Shown here: positions 19,328 through 31,674 of the stretch, piece after piece
Numbering within the stretch: position 1 is the stretch's first letter
Layout: each line of letters opens with the position of its first letter
NCBI RefSeq assembly: GCF_044784365.2
Contig: NZ_CP173065.2
DNA: 64,000 bases
Direction: 5' to 3' (one strand)
DNA from: Cetobacterium_A somerae
GTDB taxonomy: Bacteria > Fusobacteriota > Fusobacteriia > Fusobacteriales > Fusobacteriaceae
Translations under genes and position numbers: made by a program
Notes under the pieces: model-generated
Seen by the model: the letters and a program-made list of their open reading frames with translations, nothing else
What the model was told of the DNA's origin: nothing
Databases searched by the model: none

Positions 19328-20254
19328 TTATTTTAATAGTCCTATTCTATTTAATGGCCAAAATCTTACAAGAGCTTTCCCTTTAATTCTGCTATCTTTT
19401 ACAAATCCCCACATTCTTGAATCATAACTACCATTTGTATTATCACCTAAAGCTAAATAATAATCTTCATCTAAGGTTTTTGTCACTGTTTCACCTTTTA
19501 ATAATTTATTTAAAACCTCTTGGTCATGTATAAAATCAAGTATCATTCCTGTTGGTACTCCATTTACTAAAAATTTTACATCTGGTAATAGTTGAGACAC
19601 ATAAGCTCCATTCTCTTTTAAAAGACTCTGAACTTTCGCTACATCAATATTTTCTTTTTCAAATGTATCATTATAATTTTGTCCAGGTTCAATTGTTATT
19701 ATATCCCCCTTTTTAGGAACTATCCATTCATTGTAACTTAGCTCTCCTAAAGGAGTATACTCTCTATCTGATATCTTCTTTCCATCTATAAATAATCTAT
19801 CGTATTTTATTTGTACTTTTTCTCCGGGTAATCCCATTAACCTTTTAGTATATAAAACTTTATCCTCAATAGGTTCTTTAAAAACAATTATATCTTCTCT
19901 TTCTGGAGCTTTAAAATTATATACTACCATATTTCCAAAAAGTCTATCTTTAGGAACAATAGTTGGTATCATTGATCCAGTTGGTACTAAAAAATTTCCT
20001 ATGTAGAATTTTTGAATAATTAAAACTAAAATTAGTGCACTTCCTAAACTTTCAACTAATTTAATAGTTTTTCTTAAAATCTTTTCAGATGTTTTCCCAT
20101 TTAAATTAAATTTATTAACAAGGTAATCTTCAAATATGGTTCTTTTTTTATCTATTTTAGCAACAATCTTTTTTTCTTTTACAAATATGTATATAAAAAA
20201 TGCTGTTAAAATTACATAAAATATTGTATTTAAAATTATATTCTCTCTGCTCAT
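19328..20254 (-). CDS. lepB: Signal peptidase I
   Basis: 308 residues. Two N-terminal membrane helices are followed by the catalytic serine block FLVPTGSMIPTI, the catalytic lysine block LYTKRLMGLPGE and the late GDNTNGSYDSRMWG. It removes signal peptides from exported proteins at the outer face of the inner membrane. It lies after the rplS terminator; a possible extended -10 (TGTTAAAAT at about 20284-20292) could start a new transcript that runs through purB and glmM, perhaps to the atp genes. Confidence 0.94.
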   Translation of the reverse strand: MSRENIILNTIFYVILTAFFIYIFVKEKKIVAKIDKKRTIFEDYLVNKFNLNGKTSEKILRKTIKLVESLGSALILVLIIQKFYIGNFLVPTGSMIPTIVPKDRLFGNMVVYNFKAPEREDIIVFKEPIEDKVLYTKRLMGLPGEKVQIKYDRLFIDGKKISDREYTPLGELSYNEWIVPKKGDIITIEPGQNYNDTFEKENIDVAKVQSLLKENGAYVSQLLPDVKFLVNGVPTGMILDFIHDQEVLNKLLKGETVTKTLDEDYYLALGDNTNGSYDSRMWGFVKDSRIKGKALVRFWPLNRIGLLK

Positions 20255-20303
20255 AAATCCACTCCTCTAGTCAATTTGTTTATATTTTAACACAAAAAAG
20301 AAA

Positions 20304-20333
20304 AAAGCTAAGGAATTGTTCTTCCTTAGCTTT
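20304..20333 (-). terminator. Terminator of rplS
   Basis: The hairpin AAAGCTAAGGAA / TTCCTTAGCTTT is followed on the minus strand by a T-rich run (TTTTTTCTTTTTTG). It starts 8 bases after the rplS stop codon. Confidence 0.9.
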
Positions 20334-20340
20334 AGAAATC

Positions 20341-20691
20341 TTACTTTCTGATCTCTTTGATTCTTGCTTTCTTTCCAGAAAGTCCTCTTAAGTAGTAAAG
20401 TTTTGATCTTCTTACTTTTCCGATCTTTAAAACTTCGATCTTATCGATCATTGGTGAGTTCATAGGGATAATTCTCTCTACTCCAATTCCACCAGTTACT
20501 TTTCTTATTGTGAAAGTCTTAGCGATTCCTCCACCATTTACTCTAATTACAACACCTTCGAATAACTGTATTCTCTCTTTGTTACCCTCTACAACCTTGT
20601 AGTAAACTCCGATAGTATCTCCAGCTTTGAATTCTGGAATGTCGTTTCTTAAGTAGTTTTGCTCTACTAATTGAATTAATTTTTCTTTCAT
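20341..20691 (-). CDS. rplS: Ribosomal protein bL19
   Basis: 116 residues, normal length. The blocks FKAGDTIGVYYKVVEG, QLFEGVVI and YYLRGLSGKKARIKE are diagnostic of L19, which bridges the 30S and 50S subunits. It is monocistronic: its own promoter lies upstream, a leader hairpin lies near the ribosome binding site, and a terminator follows. Confidence 0.97.
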   Translation of the reverse strand: MKEKLIQLVEQNYLRNDIPEFKAGDTIGVYYKVVEGNKERIQLFEGVVIRVNGGGIAKTFTIRKVTGGIGVERIIPMNSPMIDKIEVLKIGKVRRSKLYYLRGLSGKKARIKEIRK

Positions 20692-20703
20692 TTTAGCCTC
20701 CCT

Positions 20704-20741
20704 GAATATTCATTTAATATTCCATTAAAGCGGAATATTCG
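20704..20741 (-). promoter_or_regulatory. Leader hairpin of rplS (possible autoregulatory element)
   Basis: Within the 5' untranslated region, AATATTCC pairs with GGAATATT around an 8-base loop. A further GAATATTC copy lies directly before the AGGGAGG ribosome binding site and could pair with the first arm instead. Competing folds next to a start site are typical of ribosomal-protein leaders; binding of L19 is inferred only. Confidence 0.45.
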
Positions 20742-20757
20742 TTTTAATAACTATATA

Positions 20758-20786
20758 AGTGTATCATAAAATATTAACTTTGTCAA
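20758..20786 (-). promoter_or_regulatory. Promoter of rplS
   Basis: The minus strand has a consensus -35 TTGACA (20781-20786), a 17-base spacer and TACACT (20758-20763). This is one of the best promoter matches in the window. Confidence 0.8.
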
Positions 20787-20795
20787 TTTAGAAGA

Positions 20796-21374
20796 TTAAA
20801 ATTTGAAATTAAAGTTTAATATTGGTAATACTTCAAAAAGTTCACTATTATCTGCCATGTTTACTAGTCCTATTTGTAAACCTTGTAAGTTTTCTGCCAT
20901 ATTTACAAATCCTAATTGTAAACCTTTTATTTGATTAGCTTTATTAAAGAAACCAAACTGCACTCCTGTTCCAGTTCCTGTAAAGTTAGCTCCTCCTACT
21001 TGAACACCTTTTGTGTTATGTTCAACCATGTTAATTAATCCAAATTGAACTCCAGTCATATTTCCACCAACACTATTAAATGTTAATGGTAAAAAGAACC
21101 AACCTAATTTTGCTCCTTCGAAATTCCCCTCAGTTCTATCATAAAAAGATCCTATTGATAACCCTTTAAAATTTTGTTTTTTATTAGCTATTATATTTAC
21201 ATCTAATCCCTCTACATTTTGATTTTCAGTATATATAAGACCTAATCTTACACCTTTTACACTTGTTGATGGTCCATTTAGTTGTGTTGGTGACAATAAC
21301 CCTAATTCTAAGCTCTCTGCTCCAAAAGAAGCTAATGATAATCCTAATAATCCTGTTACTAATTTCTTCTTCAT
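20796..21374 (-). CDS. Exported repeat protein of the LA_2272 surface-repeat type
   Basis: 192 residues. A signal peptide (MKKKLVTGLLGLSLASFGA) is followed by about nine short repeats of the form G(V/L)Q(F/L/V)GxxNxxxxx, clearest at about residues 105-175, spaced about 14-16 residues. The chain ends in NFNFKF, with a terminal Phe as in outer-membrane beta proteins. The repeats resemble the LA_2272 family surface repeat; function is unknown. It begins 50 bases after tRNA-Asn and no clear promoter or terminator separates them. AAGGGGA precedes the ATG. Confidence 0.72.
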   Translation of the reverse strand: MKKKLVTGLLGLSLASFGAESLELGLLSPTQLNGPSTSVKGVRLGLIYTENQNVEGLDVNIIANKKQNFKGLSIGSFYDRTEGNFEGAKLGWFFLPLTFNSVGGNMTGVQFGLINMVEHNTKGVQVGGANFTGTGTGVQFGFFNKANQIKGLQLGFVNMAENLQGLQIGLVNMADNSELFEVLPILNFNFKF

Positions 21375-21424
21375 TCAAATCCCCTTTAAAATTTTTAATT
21401 CTTTTTTTACAAAAAATAAAAAAA

Positions 21425-21500
21425 TGGCGCTTCTTGCTGGGCTCGAACCAGCGACAACACGATTAACAGTCGTGCGCTCTACCAACTGAGCTAAAGAAGC
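21425..21500 (-). tRNA. tRNA-Asn (anticodon GTT)
   Basis: A 76-base cloverleaf with acceptor GCTTCTT/AAGAAGC, D-arm TAGCTCAGTTGGTAGAGC, anticodon arm CACGA-CTGTTAA-TCGTG and T-arm with GGTTCGAGCC. The 3' GCCA is encoded. It follows the 5S rRNA by about 11 bases and probably shares its transcript. Confidence 0.96.
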
Positions 21501-21511
21501 ACTTTTTTAAG

Positions 21512-21628
21512 ATTGGCAACTTCCTATCCTCCCAGGGGGCTGCCCCCCAAGTACTTTCAGCGTTTATGGGCTTAACTTCCAGGTTCGAAATGTTACTGGG
21601 TGTACCTCCATAGCTATCGTTGCCAATC
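21512..21628 (-). rRNA. rrf: 5S ribosomal RNA
   Basis: About 117 bases with complementary ends (GATTGGCAAC / GTTGCCAATC) and the conserved CCGAAC-equivalent block near TTCGAAATG read on the plus strand. It lies downstream of 23S in the usual order. End positions are good to a few bases. Confidence 0.93.
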
Positions 21629-21679
21629 AATATTTATTTGTGTTCTTGAACACTTGAAACTATATAGTAGTATATTAAG

Positions 21680-24592
<2,913 letters not shown>

Positions 24593-24769
24593 CTTGTAAT
24601 ATAATTCATATTATTTAGACAGACTAACTACTCAATTTAAGATTGACTTAAAAATGAATTGTTAGTTAATTTAGAATATTTTCTCAATATCTACTATATA
24701 GTTTCCAATGTCCAAGTTTGATAGTAAAGAACACTATCAATCGAATAGAGAAAAAGTTAGTCTCCTTAG
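24593..24769 (-). other. 16S-23S spacer without tRNA genes
   Basis: About 177 AT-rich bases between 16S and 23S. No tRNA cloverleaf is present. Short complementary tracts probably serve RNase III processing, but I did not resolve them. Confidence 0.8.
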
Positions 24770-26280
<1,511 letters not shown>

Positions 26281-26438
26281 CAAATATATTTAAAGTCCTA
26301 AGACTTACGTTTACACCATTTATTGGTTTGCCATTTCTGGCATTTTGTTATTTTCATAACTTCTGACTATTTTCTCTATTCGGTTGTTAATGTCCTTTAG
26401 TTTTCCTTCGTCTGCGGTGTTTCCCGCTGACAAAAAAT

Positions 26439-26467
26439 ATAGTATCATAAAATAAAAAGTTCGTCAA
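26439..26467 (-). promoter_or_regulatory. Promoter of the rRNA operon
   Basis: Minus strand TTGACG (26462-26467), 17-base spacer, TACTAT (26439-26444). It lies about 160 bases before the 16S gene and directly after the terminator of the fimbria-like operon. Confidence 0.8.
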
Positions 26468-26482
26468 TAACTTTTTTTAAAA

Positions 26483-26515
26483 AAAATACACATTTTTTTC
26501 AAATGTGTATTTTTT
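26483..26515 (-). terminator. Terminator of the fimbria-like operon
   Basis: The hairpin AAAAATACACATTT / AAATGTGTATTTTT around TTTTC lies 7 bases after the chaperone stop codon. On the minus strand it is followed by a T-run. It closes the six-gene operon that starts at the c-di-GMP riboswitch. Confidence 0.85.
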
Positions 26516-26521
26516 ATTTAA

Positions 26522-27283
26522 TTATAAAGTATCTGTTACTTTTTTATCAATAACTTTATCTTGTGAATCATATATAGTTACTCTAACTTTTTTTCCTTTC
26601 AATTTTTCAATTTTCATTGAACTTTCTATTTTTGATTTCCCAGTTCTTTCTGTTCTTCCAAATTGTGAATCAATAGTATCACTTATAGTTCCTCCTGCTC
26701 CAAGAATTTCTATTTTTTGTTTTAATAATTCCGAGCTATTTCCCTTAGAGTTTGAATCTGCTGTTATTTTTAAATTTGAAGTTTTTGAATTATAAGAAAT
26801 TTGCAAATTAGAAATATTTGTCCCTCTTTTTATCTCTCCGTAATATCCATATATACTAATTCCAACTTCTGTTATCATTTTTATTTGAGCGTCTACTTTA
26901 CCTTCATTTTTATTCAATGACTCTTTCAAAGGAATTTCTTTAAACACAACATAACTTTTATATTCTCCAGCTTCCATTCCTACTTCAGGCTTTACTCTAA
27001 ATCTTACCACTTGTTTGCTACCTGGTTTGATAGCGACCATTTTAGGATATAACTTTATATGATTATTTAAACTATATTTTTCATATCCAGGAGCACTTTC
27101 TAAAAAACTTTCTAATCTCATTGGACTTGTTGTGTTATTTATTAAAGTTATTTCGTTGGTGTTTATCTTATCTAATCCTATTTCAAACCTTGTTGGAGCT
27201 ACACTAAAATTAAAAGAATAGCTTGTCAACATTACTAAAAAAAACATAATTCCTAATATAAATTTTTTCATTTTTTTACTCAC
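26522..27283 (-). CDS. PapD-like periplasmic fimbrial chaperone
   Basis: 253 residues with a signal peptide. The first domain has PTRFEIGLDK, a run of hydrophobic/Asn-Asn (LINNTTSPMRLESFL) and KPGSKQVVRFRVKPEVGMEAGEYKSY split over two strands, which is the PapD G1-strand pattern (basic residues that hold the subunit C-terminus). A second immunoglobulin-like domain follows. It should hold pilin subunits in the periplasm before delivery to the usher encoded two genes upstream. It overlaps the MORN gene by 4 bases and is the last gene of the operon. Confidence 0.8.
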   Translation of the reverse strand: MSKKMKKFILGIMFFLVMLTSYSFNFSVAPTRFEIGLDKINTNEITLINNTTSPMRLESFLESAPGYEKYSLNNHIKLYPKMVAIKPGSKQVVRFRVKPEVGMEAGEYKSYVVFKEIPLKESLNKNEGKVDAQIKMITEVGISIYGYYGEIKRGTNISNLQISYNSKTSNLKITADSNSKGNSSELLKQKIEILGAGGTISDTIDSQFGRTERTGKSKIESSMKIEKLKGKKVRVTIYDSQDKVIDKKVTDTL

Positions 27284-28188
27284 TCCATTTCACTTAATAT
27301 TTTATCATATTTTTCATATTTTAAACTTCTATTAAATTTCTTAAATCTATCTACAATAGAATCTTTTAACTCTTTATCTTTTTTCAATACGCTTCCATTA
27401 CTATCAACTTCATTTCCTTGTATAAATCTAGACTTTTGAGCTACTAAACCTGCTTTATCATAAATTATAATTTCACCATCTTTTAAACCATTTTTATAAT
27501 TTACAACAGTTTTTATATCTCCTGTTTTATAAAAAAACTTCCAAACTCCTTCTCTCTTATTATTTTTATAAGTGCCCTCTAACATTTGTGCACCATCTGC
27601 TCCAAATATTTTTATTCCACCATCTATTTTTCCATATTTAAAATTTGTTAATGTTTCTAATATTTCACCTTTATAGAAAAATACAGCTTCACCTTCTAAA
27701 AGTCCATTATAGTATTCTACTTTTGTCAGCAATTCACCAACTGGTGAATATTTTACAACTTTACCATGTAAAATCCCATCCTCTAAATTTTCATAACCTT
27801 CCATATTTTTATTTTCATAAAAATATGTCCATTGACCGTTCGGTTTATCATAATTATACTTCAGAATTCCCTTAGTATCTCCATTCAAGTATTTTAATGT
27901 CCAAACCCCATGTTTAATACCATTTATATATTTTCCTTCATATACAAATCTTTCATTTTTATCTTGAACAAATCCTTGAAAAAATCCATTTTTTATTCCA
28001 TTTTCATATTGTTCTTTTATCCCTTCACCTATTAACTCTCCTGTAAAAGGAGAGGTTTCATTTACCAAATAAACTATCTGGTTTCTTAATGACTTTTTAT
28101 TTATATTCTCTTTCCTTAAACTGGAAAAGGTCAGATTATATAGTACAATATAAGTGATTAAAAAATTTATAACCCATCTTTTCTTCAA
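27280..28188 (-). CDS. MORN-repeat protein in the fimbria-like operon
   Basis: 302 residues. A single N-terminal membrane helix or signal anchor (about residues 5-25) is followed by around nine MORN-2 type repeats with the patterns YxNGxKxGxW and YxGxLxxGxxxxY (residues about 60-250), then a basic tail. Such repeats occur in the YwqK group, often labelled antitoxin, but no toxin gene is near. Its place between usher and chaperone suggests an assembly or surface-anchoring role, which is inference only. Start has AGGAGAGAG upstream. Confidence 0.8.
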   Translation of the reverse strand: MKKRWVINFLITYIVLYNLTFSSLRKENINKKSLRNQIVYLVNETSPFTGELIGEGIKEQYENGIKNGFFQGFVQDKNERFVYEGKYINGIKHGVWTLKYLNGDTKGILKYNYDKPNGQWTYFYENKNMEGYENLEDGILHGKVVKYSPVGELLTKVEYYNGLLEGEAVFFYKGEILETLTNFKYGKIDGGIKIFGADGAQMLEGTYKNNKREGVWKFFYKTGDIKTVVNYKNGLKDGEIIIYDKAGLVAQKSRFIQGNEVDSNGSVLKKDKELKDSIVDRFKKFNRSLKYEKYDKILSEME

Positions 28189-28203
28189 CCTCTCTCTCTC
28201 CTT

Positions 28204-30819
28204 TTAAAAATTATTTAAAATATCATCTAAATCATACCCAGTATCACTTTCATCATTTTGATCTTCATTAGATACAGATTCATTCTCTTCACTAATAGAT
28301 TTATTCACAATAACGTCATAACCTTCGAAATATTCCCCTTCATCCTCATGAATAAGTTTAATATCTACCTCTAAGTAATCTTTTATAAATTTTATATCAT
28401 CACTACCTAAATAGTTAAACTTCATTTTATATTTTCCAGGTAATACATTTTCAAAGAAAAACATTCCATCAAACTCCGGATCTATCTCTTTATATAGTTC
28501 ACCATTTTTTTCTAAGGCTATATTAGTCATACTTAGTATTCTTATTAATTCTTGTGATGAAATATTTTCTCCTGGAATGATATTTCCTGTTACCATTGAT
28601 ACTGCTTGAACCCCTATATCATATCTTGTTCCTATTGATGCTCTTGTTTGAACTTTTTTCTTATCTATAACTTGAGTTAACATTGGATCAATACTTTTTC
28701 TATCTACCTCTACTTTATAATTCTCAAGAGGAAGTAATCCAGGTACAATATACTCTCCATTCAAATCAGAAACTACTTTTTTACCATCAACAACTACTGT
28801 TACATCTGGTAACACAGTTTCTTCAACATCATACTTTCCATTATCATTAGAATCTATATAAACTTTCCCATAAATCCACGAGTTATCAACTTGTCTATCT
28901 CCCACATCTCTTTTTAAATTAGATATATCAAATGTTTTTTCTATGGTTATCCCTGTGTTTAATTCTCCATTTTCTTTTCTAGATACAGGAAGTTCCACAT
29001 AAATATTTTTATCTAAATACATAGTAAAATCTATTGAAAATCTGCTTTTTTTCTCTTCATTATACAAAAGTTCTGTTCCTAAAACATATTCCATTCCTGT
29101 AGAAAAAAACTCTCTTCTTCTTCCTAATACCTTTAAAGAATAGTCTGTTTTCAAGTCTTCATTCTTTTCTATATTAGCCTGTAAAATCATTGTAAATCCA
29201 GACATTCCACCATAGCTCACTCCAGGATTTATAGAATAACTTTTTTTGCTCGTTTCTTTTTGGGTCATTTCCGCATCTAGAAATAATGAAAAGTTTCTAA
29301 TACTTCTGTTTTCCAAACTTATATAATATCCTTTTTCTCTAGTTTTTTCATTAGTTTTTAGTTCCTCTTGATATCCTAATCCTATTCTTGTTGTAATAAA
29401 GTCTCTAGAAATTCCAAAAGAGTTATATTCTATTGTATTATTCTCTTCACTTATATAAGGAGAGTATTTAAAATGCTTTATATTTAAACTATAATCTTTT
29501 ATTTTTTGATTTATTCTAATTTCATAACTATTTTCTTGATTTTCTGTTTCATAAAAATTTTGAAAATTGATTACCATTGGATAACTATTAGATAATCCAA
29601 TTTTATATATAATCTCATTTTTTAATATACTATATTTTCTATTTTTTTCAGATTCTAACTCTAATACTCCTATACCTAAAGTCAAATTCTTAGTAACTCC
29701 ATAATTTATTTCATTTACACTTTGACTTCTTCCATTATTTTTTTCTTGTCCAAATTGTATATTATAATCCCACTCATTTTCACCAAGTAAATTTGAATCT
29801 CCAACTGTATATACTTTTCTTGTTTCTATTTGGCCATTTTTATAATAAATTTTTAATGAATAGTCTCCTCCATAATTTCGATCTCTCACTTCAAATACAA
29901 AGTTCTTTTCTATAGGTCTTTGATAATCTAATAATACTCCACTTTGATATAATTCAATTACATCTGCTCCTTGAGCTTCACCTTTTATCGTTGTTATATT
30001 TCCAACAGTAGAACTATACGTATTTTTTTCACCAAAACTAAACCCTTCAACCATTCCATTTATATTCAAAAAATCTGGTGTTTTTATATAAAACTCTCCT
30101 AAAATCACATCGTTTTTTTTATAAACATCATTATAAGTTAAATTATAATTTTTCATAGAACTTTCTGGCTCTAAATTATAGTTCAAATATAAATCTCCAT
30201 ATAAAAATTGAGTTCCATACTCTAAGTTAAGCTGATTTTCTTTACTTTCCAAATCTATTTTTGAATAATTTACTTTTATCAACCCTGGAGCTAATATCCT
30301 TTTCTCTGGTCTTATTATATTAAACTCTTCATCCTCTTTTTTTTCATTTAATCTAAGCCTCTCAACCTTACCTTTCTCTCTTATTTCAAAAGGCAATATA
30401 AACTCTGGATTTAAAGTTAACTTCAAGTCCTGACTTGACCAATTAGATTCTTTAAATTTAAAATCATTTTCTAATACTTTTAATTCCACATAAATATCAT
30501 CATCAATTACAAAGTTTTTTCCTGATTTTATCTCAACTTTATATTTTTCATTATCCACTTGGAACTGTACAGTTTTTCTTTTTAAATTAACATCAACTGA
30601 GTAAATCTCTAAAAAATAAAATAGTCCTTTTATAGGTATATATATTTGATCATTTTCAAAGTCATATCTAGCCATAAAAAAATCATCTTTTAATGATTTA
30701 CTTTTTATTTCAATGTATGCTTCATCTAGACCTACATCTTCTTGTGCAAATAAATTAGCTGAAGAAAACTGAAAAAAAATAGCTACCAATCCTACATAAG
30801 CTATTTTTATTATTTTCAT
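28204..30819 (-). CDS. Outer-membrane usher-like protein for surface fibres
   Basis: 871 residues with a signal peptide. The N-terminal part has an AMIN/usher-like beta domain. The long middle is beta-rich, with alternating aromatic strands and VYTVGDSNLLGENEWDYNIQFG, the kind of segment that marks the usher barrel and plug boundary in CS1-type ushers. Near residues 645-700 there is an Ig-like block GKVYIDSNDNGKYDVEETV with an Asp-rich calcium-loop look, as in usher C-terminal domains, and an acidic tail. It is slightly longer than PapC. It shares one base with the upstream pilin-like gene (TAATG). The usher call rests on architecture plus the adjacent chaperone. Confidence 0.75.
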   Translation of the reverse strand: MKIIKIAYVGLVAIFFQFSSANLFAQEDVGLDEAYIEIKSKSLKDDFFMARYDFENDQIYIPIKGLFYFLEIYSVDVNLKRKTVQFQVDNEKYKVEIKSGKNFVIDDDIYVELKVLENDFKFKESNWSSQDLKLTLNPEFILPFEIREKGKVERLRLNEKKEDEEFNIIRPEKRILAPGLIKVNYSKIDLESKENQLNLEYGTQFLYGDLYLNYNLEPESSMKNYNLTYNDVYKKNDVILGEFYIKTPDFLNINGMVEGFSFGEKNTYSSTVGNITTIKGEAQGADVIELYQSGVLLDYQRPIEKNFVFEVRDRNYGGDYSLKIYYKNGQIETRKVYTVGDSNLLGENEWDYNIQFGQEKNNGRSQSVNEINYGVTKNLTLGIGVLELESEKNRKYSILKNEIIYKIGLSNSYPMVINFQNFYETENQENSYEIRINQKIKDYSLNIKHFKYSPYISEENNTIEYNSFGISRDFITTRIGLGYQEELKTNEKTREKGYYISLENRSIRNFSLFLDAEMTQKETSKKSYSINPGVSYGGMSGFTMILQANIEKNEDLKTDYSLKVLGRRREFFSTGMEYVLGTELLYNEEKKSRFSIDFTMYLDKNIYVELPVSRKENGELNTGITIEKTFDISNLKRDVGDRQVDNSWIYGKVYIDSNDNGKYDVEETVLPDVTVVVDGKKVVSDLNGEYIVPGLLPLENYKVEVDRKSIDPMLTQVIDKKKVQTRASIGTRYDIGVQAVSMVTGNIIPGENISSQELIRILSMTNIALEKNGELYKEIDPEFDGMFFFENVLPGKYKMKFNYLGSDDIKFIKDYLEVDIKLIHEDEGEYFEGYDVIVNKSISEENESVSNEDQNDESDTGYDLDDILNNF

Positions 30820-31658
30820 TAGTTATACCTTACCTTTATTTTTAAATCTCCACTATACTTACCTGGTACTGCTTTTTTAGTATCTCTAACCTGTCCAAAA
30901 AAAGTTACTTTTTTTTCACCTCTTTCAGATAACCTTGTAGAATATTCTTCATTTCCTGTAGAATATAAGTCCGGACTTGATATCTCAACCTTTATACTAC
31001 CTTTCCCCATTTTATTAAACATTTCAACTTCTCTTGGGTAGTTAATTATTACATTCCTATTCGGCTCTCCCTCTATGTTTAAATATCCATGATTTCCATG
31101 TGACGAAGATAGCATCTGCCCTTGTACTCCTATTCCTAAGTCCATTGGAGTTGTTGAAATTTTTAACGTCTTTACTATATCTAACTCCATTCTTACCTCT
31201 ATCATAATTCTATCATAGCTAGAGCTATTTTTTCTTTTCCCTTTTAAGATTAATATAATCGGATACGATGTATATTTCCCACTTAATCTCGAGCTATTTC
31301 TCACTCCTACAACAGTTCTTACTCTTAAATTACAATTACCATTAAACCCTAAAATAACTTTATTATTCGTATCTATAGTTGCATCCAATGGCTCTATCCA
31401 CATTTGCTTTATCTTTATTCGCGGTTCTAACATATGACCCTTCTTAAAAAAATCATTTCCAAAACTTTCAAATTCATAAATTAATTTGTCATAACCACCT
31501 AATCCTGTTATCTTAAAATTATTCGTTAAATAATCTATATTTTGATATCCCTCTCCTACAACTTCTCTTTTTTCAACTAGTCGTGACGTATCTGATTTCA
31601 TATCTCCAAAAATTACTAAACGAAAAATTAATAGAAAAAACAACAAAACTTTTTTCAA
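30819..31658 (-). CDS. Pilin-like fibre subunit (DUF4402-like C-terminal domain)
   Basis: 279 residues with a signal peptide. The first part (about residues 20-150) matches nothing I recognise. The second part begins KTLKISTTPMDLGIG, contains GYLNIEGEPNRNVIINYP and ends AVPGKYSGDLKIKVRYN, a pattern of DUF4402 and related pilin domains (PGxYSGxxxxxVxY at the C-terminus, where the chaperone docks). It is the only subunit gene in the operon, so it could be both tip adhesin and shaft, or other subunits are elsewhere. Confidence 0.65.
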   Translation of the reverse strand: MKKVLLFFLLIFRLVIFGDMKSDTSRLVEKREVVGEGYQNIDYLTNNFKITGLGGYDKLIYEFESFGNDFFKKGHMLEPRIKIKQMWIEPLDATIDTNNKVILGFNGNCNLRVRTVVGVRNSSRLSGKYTSYPIILILKGKRKNSSSYDRIMIEVRMELDIVKTLKISTTPMDLGIGVQGQMLSSSHGNHGYLNIEGEPNRNVIINYPREVEMFNKMGKGSIKVEISSPDLYSTGNEEYSTRLSERGEKKVTFFGQVRDTKKAVPGKYSGDLKIKVRYN

Positions 31659-31674
31659 AATATATCATCTCCCA

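Noticed and set aside
20704..20741. Repeated GAATATTC units as a possible small repeat array
   Set aside because: Only three partial copies occur, arranged as a hairpin in the rplS leader. There are no regular spacers, so it is not a CRISPR or other array.
24593..24769. tRNA-Ile or tRNA-Ala in the rRNA spacer
   Set aside because: No cloverleaf arms or GGTTCGA-type T-arm are present on either strand.
27280..28188. MORN protein as a YwqK-type antitoxin of a toxin-antitoxin pair
   Set aside because: No toxin-like gene is adjacent, and the neighbours are fibre-assembly genes. The name comes only from the repeat family.
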